DNA of 64,000 bases, taken from the NCBI GenBank assembly GCA_022822325.1, contig JAJEBW010000025.1, positions 1-64,000 on the forward strand, written 5' to 3'. The position numbers and the translations under genes are program-made. Shown here piece by piece: positions 9,928 through 19,624 of the stretch. Numbering within the stretch: the first letter of the stretch is position 1; each line of letters opens with the position of its first letter. Source of the DNA: Gemmatimonadota bacterium (GTDB lineage Bacteria > Gemmatimonadota > Gemmatimonadetes > Longimicrobiales > Gaopeijiaceae). Under the pieces are notes generated by a model, which was given only the letters and a program-made list of their open reading frames with translations, searched no databases and was not told where the DNA came from.

Positions 9928-10956
9928 ACGGAGCAGGGAAGGACAGGACAGGGAAGAACCGGGGGGCGAACCCGGGAATGCGCTCCTTCGCGGTCCACGC
10001 TCTGGCGGTCTCCGCGCTGGCGCTCGCCGGGTGCTCCCGGCCCGCCGCCGAGGCTCCGCCCGCCGAGCCCGCAAACGAACCCGGCTGGCAGTGGTCCGAC
10101 GAACGCGTTCTGGAGACCGTCAACGCCGTCCGCGCGGGTCGCAGCCTTCAGCCCGAGAGCTGGCCGGGGGGCGCTCGCGTCGCGGTCCTCCTCTCCTTCG
10201 ACGTCGACAACGAAACCGTCCTCGGCCTCCGGTACGGCGACCCCACCGTCGGTTCGCTCTCGCAGGGACAGTTGCGCCCGCGTCGCGCTTCCCCGCATCG
10301 TCGACCTCCTGGACCGCCACGACATCCCCGCGTCCTTCTTCATTCCCGCGGTCAGCCTCGTTCTCGATCCCGGCCAGATCGATGTGATTCAGGCGGCGGG
10401 CCACCACGAGTTCGCCATTCACGGATGGATTCACGAGCTCAACTCGAGCCTCGACGCCGAAACCGAACGCGCCCTTCTTCAGCGCGCCGTCGACTACATG
10501 ACCGAGGTCACCGGCGCCCGTCCCCTCGGCTACCGCGCCCCCTCCTGGAACTTCAGTCCCAACACCCTCGAGATCATCCGCGAGATGGGCTTCCTCTACG
10601 ACTCCTCGCTCATGGCCGACGACCGCCCCTACGAAATCAACGCCCACGGCGAACCCACGGGCATGATCGAGCTGCCGGTGGAGTGGATTCTGGACGATGC
10701 GCCGCTGCTCAATCCACGCGGCAGGAACTATTCGCATCCGCGCGATCTGTTGCAGGTGTGGAAGGACGACTTCGACGGCGCCTACGCCGAGGGGACGATC
10801 TTCCTGCTGACGATGCACCCGCATGTAATCGGGCACCGTTCGCGCATTGTCGTTCTCGAAGAGCTGATCGACTACATCCGGGGCCATGAGGACATCTGGT
10901 TCGCGACCCACCTGGAAGCGGCCCAATGGGTGCGGGACCAGGCGGGGCTGGAGTGA
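9924..10956 (+). pseudogene. Polysaccharide deacetylase, interrupted by one frameshift near 10268
   Basis: ATGA overlap with previous gene; frame 1 ARVAVLLSFDVDNETVLGLRYGDPTVGSLSQGQ, then next frame ...CARVALPRIVDLLDRHDIPASFFIPAVSL...AIHGWIHELNSSL...LGYRAPSWNFSPNT. Confidence 0.82.
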
Positions 10957-11041
10957 ATGGATGGACCAGGCGAATCCCGCTTTTTCGGGCCACCCTCGAC
11001 CCGCATCTCTCACGTCGGCAAGGCTCCGCCGCGAACGCTCG

Positions 11042-11524
11042 CTAAAACTCCTCCGACGCGCCCCGCTCCCGGTACCACCCCAGATGACGCCCGATCGGAA
11101 TTCCGAGCAGCGGCCGCGTGACGATCATGCCCGCTTCGGTCAGACCCGACTCCAGGCCGAAGTCGATGTAGTCCTTGCCGGCATGGATCTCGACGACCAT
11201 TCCCTTCACCGATGGATACTTGGCGATCGCGGCGTCCACCACCCGCTGGGCCCAGATGCGCCGCTGCCTGGCGGGGAGATCGCCGAGCGCAAGATCGTAC
11301 CAGCCGATCTTCGTTTCAGGATGAACCAGCCCGTACTTGGCGCTGAGAATGAACCACGGCACGCCCATCTGCTGCGCGTAGTTGCGACGACAACGCCACA
11401 GCGCCGAAACATAGAGATCCTTGGCCGCCACCCGGCCCGCCCACTCCAGCTTGCCCTTCACGCACCCGATCAGCAGAATGTCGGGCTTGACGGCCTCCTG
11501 GCCACGATCGTTCGCTTCCTGCAT
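11042..11524 (-). CDS. DUF6884-like domain protein
   Basis: In-frame ATG at 11524; DILLIGCVKGKLEWAGRVAAKDLYVSALWRCRRNYAQQMGVPWFILSAKYGLVHPETKIGWYDL. Confidence 0.8.
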   Translation of the reverse strand: MQEANDRGQEAVKPDILLIGCVKGKLEWAGRVAAKDLYVSALWRCRRNYAQQMGVPWFILSAKYGLVHPETKIGWYDLALGDLPARQRRIWAQRVVDAAIAKYPSVKGMVVEIHAGKDYIDFGLESGLTEAGMIVTRPLLGIPIGRHLGWYRERGASEEF

Positions 11525-11559
11525 CGCTTCCTCGCTTCCTTGACCCCACGACCCGTTTT

Positions 11560-11600
11560 TCAATCGACAAGCTGTGATTATATCCGAATCCCGCCGGTTG
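11560..11600 (+). promoter_or_regulatory. Putative AT-richer promoter segment between divergent DUF6884-like and multicopper oxidase genes
   Basis: ttttcaatcgacaagctgtgattatatcc: TTTTCA and TATATC-like elements about 16 bp apart in a GC-rich context. Confidence 0.3.
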
Positions 11601-11704
11601 CGCCAGTGTGAGCGGATCCGTGGAGAGTGGACCCATGGAGAGGTGCCCGCGCCGGTCGCCGACACCGCCGCAGCGGCAACCGAAGGTCGGCCAAAGGTGA
11701 CCCG

Positions 11705-14083
11705 ATGACGCGAATCCCCCCGATCAGGCGCGCACTCGGGGCCCTGTCCGGAGCGCCGGCGCTGATCGCGCTGCTGGCCCTCGGGTGCGAACCCGATTCC
11801 CCCACCGCCGCCGCCTCCCCCTGCGACGACGCCCCCCCGCCCCCCGGCGCCACCCTCGCGCCCAGCCGCGATCTCTACTGCATCTTCCTGGCGGCCCGGC
11901 CCGGCCTCGAATCGATCTCCGGACGCCTCGAGCTGCGCACCCCCCACACCCCCTTCGGGGTCGCGGTCAATGCCGCCGGCAACCACCTCTACGAGGGAAT
12001 CCTCACCCTGGAGGGGCTCCCCGACCCGGCCGAACTCGGCGACTTCCACCACATCGTCGCCTGGCTCGCCACCCCGCTCTTCGACCACATCGAGAGTCTG
12101 GGCGAGGTCGCGAATGGAACGCAGAGCATCGGCGAGATCGACCTCAACAAGTTCATGATCCTGGTTACCGCCGAACCGCGCGCGGACGCCCCCGAGTGGG
12201 AGGGACGGCTGCTCCTGCGGGCCACCTCGCCGAGCGCGCGAATGTCCCCGCCCGACATGCAGGAGTTCCTTCTGGGCGCAACCGGAAACCGGCGCGGCGA
12301 AGCGACGGACGGAGAGGGAATGCGCGGGGAGACGGGCGAGATGGCCGGTCATGCCCACGGCGCCATGGCCGGTTCGGGCGACCGCTGGCCGCACCCCCCG
12401 ATGATGCCCGGCCTGACGATGTTTCCCGCGCTGATGGCGCTCGATCCGCCGAATGCGACACCCTTCCTTCCCGGCAACGGAATCGATCCCGCCACGCTGC
12501 CGCCGGCCCGCCCCCGCGAGATCCTGCGCCTGGAGGACGGCGACCGAATCGCGCTGGAGGCGGGTCTGGTGCGGCGCCGCATCCGCAGCCGCGACCATGT
12601 CATGTACGGCTTCAACGGCCAGTACCCGGGTCCGCTCCTGCATGTGGAGGAGTCCGCCACGGTGACCGTCGATTTCACCAATTCGATCGCCTGGCCCACC
12701 ACGATCCATTGGCACGGACTGCGTCTCGACAACGCCTCGGACGGGGTGCCGGGGGTGACGCAGGAGCCGGTTCCGCCGGGCGAGACCTTCCGCTACACCA
12801 TCCACTTCAAGGACCCCGGGCTCTACTGGTACCATCCGCATCACCGCGAGGACATCCTCAAGGATCTGGGCCTCTACGGCAACATGCTGGTCGAGCCGCG
12901 CGCGCCCGGCTACTACGCCCCCGCCGACCGCGAAGCCTTCCTGATGCTGGACGACTTCATGATGACCGAAGGAGCTTCCGGCGGCGAACCGCTGCCCTTC
13001 GGCGAGGAACGCGCGACGCACACCTTCATGGGCCGCTTCGGGAATCTGATGCTGGTCAATGGGGAACCGGACCACCGGATGGAGGCGCGGGCGGGCGAGG
13101 TGGTGCGGCTCTACCTGACCAATGTGTCGAACACGCGGACCTTCAATCTGTCCTTCGGGGCGGCCGCGGATTCGGCGGGAAGCGGCGCGGCGGCGGCGCA
13201 GGCCGGGGAAGGCGCGCAGGGAGAAGCGCCCAACGGAGGGAACGGCGGCGGCGGGACCGGGGCTGGAGCGCTGCCGCGGATCAAGGTGGTGGGAACCGAC
13301 GTCGGCGCCTTCGAGCGCGAGGAATGGGTCGAGAGCGTGGTGCTGGGACCGGCCGAGCGCTACATCGTGCATGTGCAATTCCCGGAGCCGGGACGCTATG
13401 CGATCCTGAACCGGGTGCAGGGAATCGATCACCTGGGGGGCGCCTTCTTCGCCGAAACGGACACTCTCGGGGCGGTGGCGGTGGGGGCGGCGGAAACGGC
13501 GCGAACGGATGCGGCGGCGGCCTTCGACACGCTGCGCGCCAATCTTCCGGTCGCGCGCGAGATCGCCCTCTACCGCGAGCGCTTCGACGACCCGGTCGAT
13601 CTCGAGCTCACCTTCACCCTCGAGACCGAGGGCCTGCCCTTCGTGGTGGACCGCCTGATGCGCTTCGATTCCGCCTACTTCCACCCGGTGGAGTGGAGCG
13701 GAACCATGCCGATGATGAACTGGAACGCGACCTCCGACGAGGTGCGCTGGATTGTGCGCGACCCCGCGACCGGCGCCGACAACATGGAGATCGACTGGCG
13801 CTTCCGGGTCGGGGATGTGGTGAAGATTCGCCTGCACAACGAGCGCCGCTCCTTCCATGCGATGCAGCACCCCTTCCACATTCATGGCCAGCGATTTTTG
13901 GTTCTGGCGCGCAACGGCGTCCCCAACGAGAACCTGGCCTGGAAGGACACCGTGCTCCTCCCGACCGGAACCACGACCGACATCCTCCTGGAGATCACCA
14001 ATCCGGGGCAGTGGATGGCGCACTGCCACATCTCGGAGCACCTGGAAGCCGGAATGCGCATGCTCTTCTCGGTCGATCCGTGA
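11705..14083 (+). CDS. Multicopper oxidase lipoprotein with extra N-terminal domain
   Basis: Copper motifs TIHWHGLRLDN, LYWYHPHHRED, HPFHIHGQRFLV, MAHCHISEHLEAGM; lipobox-like LLALGC. Confidence 0.93.
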   Translation: MTRIPPIRRALGALSGAPALIALLALGCEPDSPTAAASPCDDAPPPPGATLAPSRDLYCIFLAARPGLESISGRLELRTPHTPFGVAVNAAGNHLYEGILTLEGLPDPAELGDFHHIVAWLATPLFDHIESLGEVANGTQSIGEIDLNKFMILVTAEPRADAPEWEGRLLLRATSPSARMSPPDMQEFLLGATGNRRGEATDGEGMRGETGEMAGHAHGAMAGSGDRWPHPPMMPGLTMFPALMALDPPNATPFLPGNGIDPATLPPARPREILRLEDGDRIALEAGLVRRRIRSRDHVMYGFNGQYPGPLLHVEESATVTVDFTNSIAWPTTIHWHGLRLDNASDGVPGVTQEPVPPGETFRYTIHFKDPGLYWYHPHHREDILKDLGLYGNMLVEPRAPGYYAPADREAFLMLDDFMMTEGASGGEPLPFGEERATHTFMGRFGNLMLVNGEPDHRMEARAGEVVRLYLTNVSNTRTFNLSFGAAADSAGSGAAAAQAGEGAQGEAPNGGNGGGGTGAGALPRIKVVGTDVGAFEREEWVESVVLGPAERYIVHVQFPEPGRYAILNRVQGIDHLGGAFFAETDTLGAVAVGAAETARTDAAAAFDTLRANLPVAREIALYRERFDDPVDLELTFTLETEGLPFVVDRLMRFDSAYFHPVEWSGTMPMMNWNATSDEVRWIVRDPATGADNMEIDWRFRVGDVVKIRLHNERRSFHAMQHPFHIHGQRFLVLARNGVPNENLAWKDTVLLPTGTTTDILLEITNPGQWMAHCHISEHLEAGMRMLFSVDP

Positions 14084-15057
14084 CGCCAGGCGGATTTCCG
14101 GCGCGCCCGCCGCCCGGCGACAACGCATCCGCGACCGGCCCGCGGCCTTCCGCAACGAACGCCGTGGCCGCGCAAGACGATTCGGCGCCAGCCGGCTCGT
14201 CCGCAGGAGAGGCCGGGTGGGATCCCAACGACTGGAACGAGATTCATCGCCGGGCCAACGAACGCGGAGCTTCCTCCTACACCGACCCCGGAACGGGCTA
14301 CCGCGTCTTCACCGAGGTCGGGCTTCGCGAACGGGGACGCTGCTGCGGATGCGGTTGCCGCCACTGTCCCTGGCAGCACACGGCGATGGCGCTCCCGGAC
14401 CGAATCGGACGCAGCCGCCAGCCCTCGTGGCTCACCGACGACGCGGCGCCATCCGGGGAGGTCGATCTTCTCTTCTGGAGCGGGGGGAAGGACAGCTTTC
14501 TCGCGCTGCGAAGGCTGGAGCGCGCAGGACGGCGGCCGGTCGTGCTTCTGACCACCTTCGACGCCGACAGGCGCATCATCGCCCACCAGGAGATCGGGGT
14601 CGCGGAGGCGGCGCGCCAGGCCCGGCATCTCGCCCTTCCCCTTCTGGGAGTGCCCCTTCACCCGGGGCAGCGCTATTCGGAACGGATTCGCGAGGCCTGC
14701 GCCCTGGTTCCGCGGATTCGCCGCTTCGTCTTCGGCGACCTTCACCTGGAGCATATCCGCGAGTGGCGCGAGGCGGTGCTGCGGCCGCTGGCCCGGGAGC
14801 TTGGCGCGACGCTGCACTTTCCGCTCTGGGGCGTCTCCTGCGAGGCGCTGATCGACGATCTGGAGGCGAGCGGGGTGGCCTGCGTGGTCTCGGCGGCGAC
14901 CGAGGCGGCGCGGGGCGCGGTGCGGGTGGGCGAGCCCTTCGACCGGCGGCTGATGGGGCGACTGCCCGCGAGCGTCGATCCCTTCGGCGAGCGGGGCGAA
15001 TTCCACACGATCGTGAGGCCGTGGGAGGCAGTCGGAGGGGGCGGCGGGCAATCGTGA
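14080..15057 (+). CDS. DUF5522-like Cys-rich domain fused to Dph6/ATP_bind_4-like (adenine nucleotide alpha hydrolase) domain
   Basis: GTGA overlap start; YTDPGTGYRVFTEVGLRERGRCCGCGCRHCPW then LLFWSGGKDSFLALRRLE...VFGDLHLEHIREWREAVLRPLARELGATLHFPLWG. Confidence 0.82.
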   Translation: MTPGGFPARPPPGDNASATGPRPSATNAVAAQDDSAPAGSSAGEAGWDPNDWNEIHRRANERGASSYTDPGTGYRVFTEVGLRERGRCCGCGCRHCPWQHTAMALPDRIGRSRQPSWLTDDAAPSGEVDLLFWSGGKDSFLALRRLERAGRRPVVLLTTFDADRRIIAHQEIGVAEAARQARHLALPLLGVPLHPGQRYSERIREACALVPRIRRFVFGDLHLEHIREWREAVLRPLARELGATLHFPLWGVSCEALIDDLEASGVACVVSAATEAARGAVRVGEPFDRRLMGRLPASVDPFGERGEFHTIVRPWEAVGGGGGQS

Positions 15058-15187
15058 CGATCATGGATTCGCCTTCCCTCACTGGCGCCAACCGGTCTCC
15101 GGCCGCACAATGCCAGGATGCAAGCGCGGGTTCGCCGGTGCGCGGCGGGTCCGTTCCTCCACCCCCGGTCCCCGAGGTCGATCTCCC

Positions 15188-16624
15188 ATGCCGAAGCTGA
15201 AGAACCGCGTCGCCGCCGCCACCCTTTCGTCGCTGGCCGTCCTGCTCGCCACGGCCCTTCCGGCCACCGCCCAACGCCCCGCCCCCGGCTCCGAAGCGGC
15301 CGCCTATGTCGCGGTCGAGGAAGGCACGATCGCGCTCACCGGCGTCACCCTGATCGACGGAACCGGGTCGCCCGCCCAGCGGGACCGAACGATCGTCATC
15401 GAGGGCGCCCGGATCGCGGCGGTCGGACCCGACGGCGAAGTCCCCATTCCCGCCGGCGCCGAGACGATGGATCTGGACGGCCACACGATCATGCCGGGAA
15501 TGGTCGGCCTTCACAATCATCTCTTCTACATGGCCGCGGGCGGACGCATGCACCCGATGAGCTTCACCGGACAGCGGCTCTACCTGGGATCGGGCGTCAC
15601 CACCATCCGCACCACCGGCAGTCTGGCCACCTACGCCGAACTCAACCTGAAGGACGAGATCGAGCGCGGGCTGCAGCCGGGACCTCGCATCCACATCACC
15701 GCGCCCTACATGACCGGCGACGAGAGCCTCAACATCATGACGCGCTTTCGCGGTCCCGAGCAGGCCAGGCGATTCGTGCGCTATTGGGCCGCCGAGGGGG
15801 CGACCTGGCTGAAGGCGTACACGACGATCAGCGGCGAGGATCTGGCCGCGGCGATTGACGAGGCGCACCGGCAGGGGCTCAAGGTGACCGGGCACCTCTG
15901 CTCGATCAGCTTCACCGAGGCGGTCGAGCTCGGAATCGACAACATCGAGCATGGACTGGGGACGAACAGCGACTATGTGGAGGGGAAGGCGCAGGACGAG
16001 TGTCCGCCCGATCTCTGGGAAGTGGCCGAGGGAGTCGACGTGGAGGGACCGGAGGCGAACGCGACCTTTCGCGCGATGATCGACAACGGGGTGGCGATGA
16101 CCTCCACCCTGGCCGTCTACGAGCTCTTCGTGCAGGGGCGGCCGACCCGCGACGCGCGCACCCTGGCCGCGATGGCGCCCTCGGTGCGGGAGGACTATCT
16201 GGCCGCGAAGGCCGAGATCGACGAGATCGGGCGCTCGCCGGAGGGCTTTCTGAATGCAATGGCCTATGAAAAGGCCTTTCACGACGCGGGCGGCGTGCTG
16301 GCGGCGGGTGTCGATCCGACGGGGAATGGCGGCGCGCTCGCGGGCTACGGCGACCAGCGCAACTACGAACTCTTCATCGAGGCGGGCTTCACCCCGGAGG
16401 AAGCGGTGCGGATTCTGAGCGCCAACGGAGCGCGCGTGCTCGATGTCTTCGACGATCTGGGCACGGTCGAGGCGGGCAAGCTGGCCGACCTGGTCGTCAT
16501 GAATGGCGACCTGACCGCGAATCCGGCGGTGGTCCGGGAGGTCATGATCGTCTTCAAGGACGGCATCGGCTATGATTCCCGCGCCATGCTGGACGACGTC
16601 GCCGGGCGCGTCGGCATCAACTGA
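15188..16624 (+). CDS. Exported amidohydrolase family protein (copy 1)
   Basis: LTGVTLIDGTGS; DLDGHTIMPGMVGLHNHLFY; LADLVVMNGDL; signal peptide. Confidence 0.9.
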   Translation: MPKLKNRVAAATLSSLAVLLATALPATAQRPAPGSEAAAYVAVEEGTIALTGVTLIDGTGSPAQRDRTIVIEGARIAAVGPDGEVPIPAGAETMDLDGHTIMPGMVGLHNHLFYMAAGGRMHPMSFTGQRLYLGSGVTTIRTTGSLATYAELNLKDEIERGLQPGPRIHITAPYMTGDESLNIMTRFRGPEQARRFVRYWAAEGATWLKAYTTISGEDLAAAIDEAHRQGLKVTGHLCSISFTEAVELGIDNIEHGLGTNSDYVEGKAQDECPPDLWEVAEGVDVEGPEANATFRAMIDNGVAMTSTLAVYELFVQGRPTRDARTLAAMAPSVREDYLAAKAEIDEIGRSPEGFLNAMAYEKAFHDAGGVLAAGVDPTGNGGALAGYGDQRNYELFIEAGFTPEEAVRILSANGARVLDVFDDLGTVEAGKLADLVVMNGDLTANPAVVREVMIVFKDGIGYDSRAMLDDVAGRVGIN

Positions 16625-16684
16625 ACCCGGACCCCCCTCCCGGCCACCACCTCACGCACATCCACCACACAGGATCCTGCCCCC

Positions 16685-18184
16685 ATGAAGTCAACCGCCT
16701 TCGCACCGCCCGCTTCCGCCCGCGCGCGCTCCCGCCCACGACGGCCCGGCGCCGTCCGGACGCGCCTTCTCCTCGTGGCCCCGCTCTTCGCCGCCGCCAT
16801 CCTCGCCGCCCATCCCCCCGCCCCCCTCTCCGCCCAGCGTCCCATGGAGGGTTCGGCCGCGGCGGGCTATGCCGTCGTCGATTCGGATGCGGTCGCGCTC
16901 ACCGGCCTCACCCTGATCGACGGAACCGGGTCGCCGGCGCAAAGGGGACGGACCGTCGTCATCGAGGGCAGCCGCATCGTCGGCGTGGGGCCCGACGGCG
17001 AGGTCCCGATCCCCGCAGACGCCGAGACGATCGATCTGAGCGGCCACACCCTCATACCCGGCATGATCGGGCTGCACAACCACCTCTTCTACACGGCCGC
17101 GGGAGGGCGCTCCGCGCAGCTCACCTTCTCCGCGCCGAGGCTTTATTTGGGAAGCGGGGTCACCACCGTGCGCACCACCGGCAGCCGGCAGCCGTACGCC
17201 GAACTCAACCTTCGCTCCGAGATCGAGGCCGGGAGGACGCCGGGTCCGCGCATCCACATCACCGCGCCCTACATCACCGCGGGCGGGGGAATATCGGGAA
17301 TGACGATGCTGGAGTCCCCCGAACAGGCCCGCCGCTTCGTGCGCTACTGGGCCGCCGAGGGCGCGACCTGGCTGAAGGCCTACACGAACATTCGCACCGA
17401 GGAGCTGCGGGCGGCCATCGACGAGGCGCACCGCCAGGGGATCAAGGTGACCGGACACCTCTGCTCGATCAGCTTCACCGAGGCGGTCGAGCTGGGAATC
17501 GACAACATCGAGCACGGACTGGCGACCAACAGCGACTATTCGGAGCGGGACCACGACGAATGTCCCCCGAGTCTCTGGGACGACGCGACCTCGATCGACG
17601 TGAATGGCGCCGGGGCGCAGGCGACCTTCCGCGCGATGATCGACAACGAGGTGGCGATGACCTCCACCCTGGCCGTCTACGAGCTCTTCATTCAGGGGCG
17701 GCCCACCCGCGACGCGCGCTCGCTGGAGGCGATGGCGCCGGCGGTGCGCGAGGACTACCTGACCGCGAAGGCGCAGATCGACGAGATCGGGCGCGACCCG
17801 GCCGAGTTCCTGAATGCGATGGCCTACGAGAAAGCCTTCTACGACGCCGGAGGGCTGCTGGCGGCGGGGGTCGATCCGACGGGGAATGGCGGCGCGCTGC
17901 CGGGCTACGGCGACCAGCGCAACTACGAACTGCTCGTCGAAGGCGGATTCGCGCCCGAGGAAGCGATTCAGGTGATGACCGCCAATGGCGCCCGCGTGCT
18001 CGATGTCTTCGACGATCTGGGCACAGTCGAGGCGGGGAAGATCGCGGATCTGGTGGTGATGAACGGCGATCTCGTGGCGGAACCGTCGGCAATCCGGAGT
18101 GTTACCATTGTCTTCAAGGACGGAGTAGGATATGACTCCCCGGCGATGCTGGCGGATGTGCGGGGCCGGGTGGGAATCAACTGA
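16685..18184 (+). CDS. Exported amidohydrolase family protein (copy 2, tandem paralog)
   Basis: Closely similar along its length to 15188..16624: VRYWAAEGATWLKAYT, VTGHLCSISFTEAVELGIDNIEHGL, DPTGNGGAL. Confidence 0.9.
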   Translation: MKSTAFAPPASARARSRPRRPGAVRTRLLLVAPLFAAAILAAHPPAPLSAQRPMEGSAAAGYAVVDSDAVALTGLTLIDGTGSPAQRGRTVVIEGSRIVGVGPDGEVPIPADAETIDLSGHTLIPGMIGLHNHLFYTAAGGRSAQLTFSAPRLYLGSGVTTVRTTGSRQPYAELNLRSEIEAGRTPGPRIHITAPYITAGGGISGMTMLESPEQARRFVRYWAAEGATWLKAYTNIRTEELRAAIDEAHRQGIKVTGHLCSISFTEAVELGIDNIEHGLATNSDYSERDHDECPPSLWDDATSIDVNGAGAQATFRAMIDNEVAMTSTLAVYELFIQGRPTRDARSLEAMAPAVREDYLTAKAQIDEIGRDPAEFLNAMAYEKAFYDAGGLLAAGVDPTGNGGALPGYGDQRNYELLVEGGFAPEEAIQVMTANGARVLDVFDDLGTVEAGKIADLVVMNGDLVAEPSAIRSVTIVFKDGVGYDSPAMLADVRGRVGIN

Positions 18185-18200
18185 CCGGAGAACCAACCTC

Positions 18201-19568
18201 ATGCGACACGCCTCTTTGCCCGAACTCGCCCCTTCGCAGGGATTCGCCGTCGGCGCGCTTCCGATCCTGATCGCGGCTAGCCTGCTGACCGCGAGTTGCG
18301 GCGACGGCAGCGAGCCGACGCCTCCCGCGCCCCCCGATCCCCCGTCGAACCAGGCCCCGGCGGCGGTGGGCAGCATCCTGGATGTGGAGGTCGTGGAGGG
18401 CGAAGAGGTCGTCACCAATGTGGCGGCCAACTTCAGCGACCCGGATGGGGACGCGCTCAGCTATGCGGCCAGCTCGTCGAGCGTTGGGGTGGCCACCGCG
18501 GCGGCGGCGGGAAGCCAGATCACGGTGACCGGCGTGGCCCCGGGCGAGGCGACGATTACCGTGACGGCGACCGATCCGGGAGGGCTGTCGGCGACGCAGA
18601 GCTACACGGCGACGGTGACGGCGGCGAACCGGGCGCCGGTGACCACGGTGACATCGGTCGAGGAACAGACGCAGATGGTGGGCGACACGGTGAGCGGGAT
18701 CGATCTCTCCCCCTTCTTCATGGACCCCGACGGCGACACCCTCACCTATGCGGCCGGCAGCGCGGACACCGCCATCGCGACCGTTGCCGTCGAGGGCGCG
18801 CTCATGACCGTCGTCGCGCGGGCCGAAGGCACGACCACCGTCACCGTCACCGCCACCGACCCGGGACAGCTCTCGGCCAGCCTTGAGATCCCGTTGCGCG
18901 TCACGGCGGCGAACCGGGCGCCGGTGGTGGCGGACACGATCCCGACGCACGATCTGCTGGTGGACAGCATGGTGGCGCTCGACATGGCGCCGTACTTCAT
19001 GGACCCGGCCGGGGGCGCGTTGAGCTTCGCCGCGGAGACCTCGGATGGGGCGGTGGCGGCCGCCATGGTGGACGGCAACGCGGTGGTGACGAGGGGGGTG
19101 GGGGCGCCGGAGGACAGCGTCGCGACGGCATTGCTCGCGGTGACGGCGATGAACGAGGAAGGCGGGTCGGCGACGCAGGATTCGATTGTGGTGCGGGTGC
19201 ACCGGGAGCCGTATGACACGTTGCCGGGGGTGACGCTGCAGGAGGATGGGACGGTGACGGCGCTGGTCCCGGTCATTGGGCCACGGAATCTCACCATCTG
19301 CGTACAATCCGACCTGACCGGACTCGCCGGCCTGACACCCATCATCTGGTCCGAGTGGCAACGCGCCACCGGCGGCGGCTGGATCACCGTGCAGGACAAC
19401 AACAGGATCAGCACCGCAACGGGCGAAGGCGGCTCGATCTGTCCCATCGCCCTGGCGGACGACGCCTTCCCGCCCGGCCGCTACCGGCTCGTCGGTCTGG
19501 TTGGGGTTGGCGGCGATCCCCCGCGCCACTATCGCACCAACACCATCGAAAAGAAGCCGGAGGGGTAG
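18201..19568 (+). CDS. Lipoprotein with repeated cadherin/Big-like domains
   Basis: Repeats DPDGDALSYAA / DPDGDTLTYAAGS / DPAGGALSFAAE; lipobox LTASC. Confidence 0.8.
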   Translation: MRHASLPELAPSQGFAVGALPILIAASLLTASCGDGSEPTPPAPPDPPSNQAPAAVGSILDVEVVEGEEVVTNVAANFSDPDGDALSYAASSSSVGVATAAAAGSQITVTGVAPGEATITVTATDPGGLSATQSYTATVTAANRAPVTTVTSVEEQTQMVGDTVSGIDLSPFFMDPDGDTLTYAAGSADTAIATVAVEGALMTVVARAEGTTTVTVTATDPGQLSASLEIPLRVTAANRAPVVADTIPTHDLLVDSMVALDMAPYFMDPAGGALSFAAETSDGAVAAAMVDGNAVVTRGVGAPEDSVATALLAVTAMNEEGGSATQDSIVVRVHREPYDTLPGVTLQEDGTVTALVPVIGPRNLTICVQSDLTGLAGLTPIIWSEWQRATGGGWITVQDNNRISTATGEGGSICPIALADDAFPPGRYRLVGLVGVGGDPPRHYRTNTIEKKPEG

Positions 19569-19624
19569 CCCGCATTCCTGTCTGGCGCAAGGCCGCTGCC
19601 CGGGCATCGGAGGCAGCCGGCCGA

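Noticed and set aside
11042-14155. 1037-aa minus-strand ORF
   Set aside because: Most of it is antisense to the multicopper oxidase and compositionally an artefact of GC-rich codon structure; only the last ~160 codons (DUF6884-like) are real.
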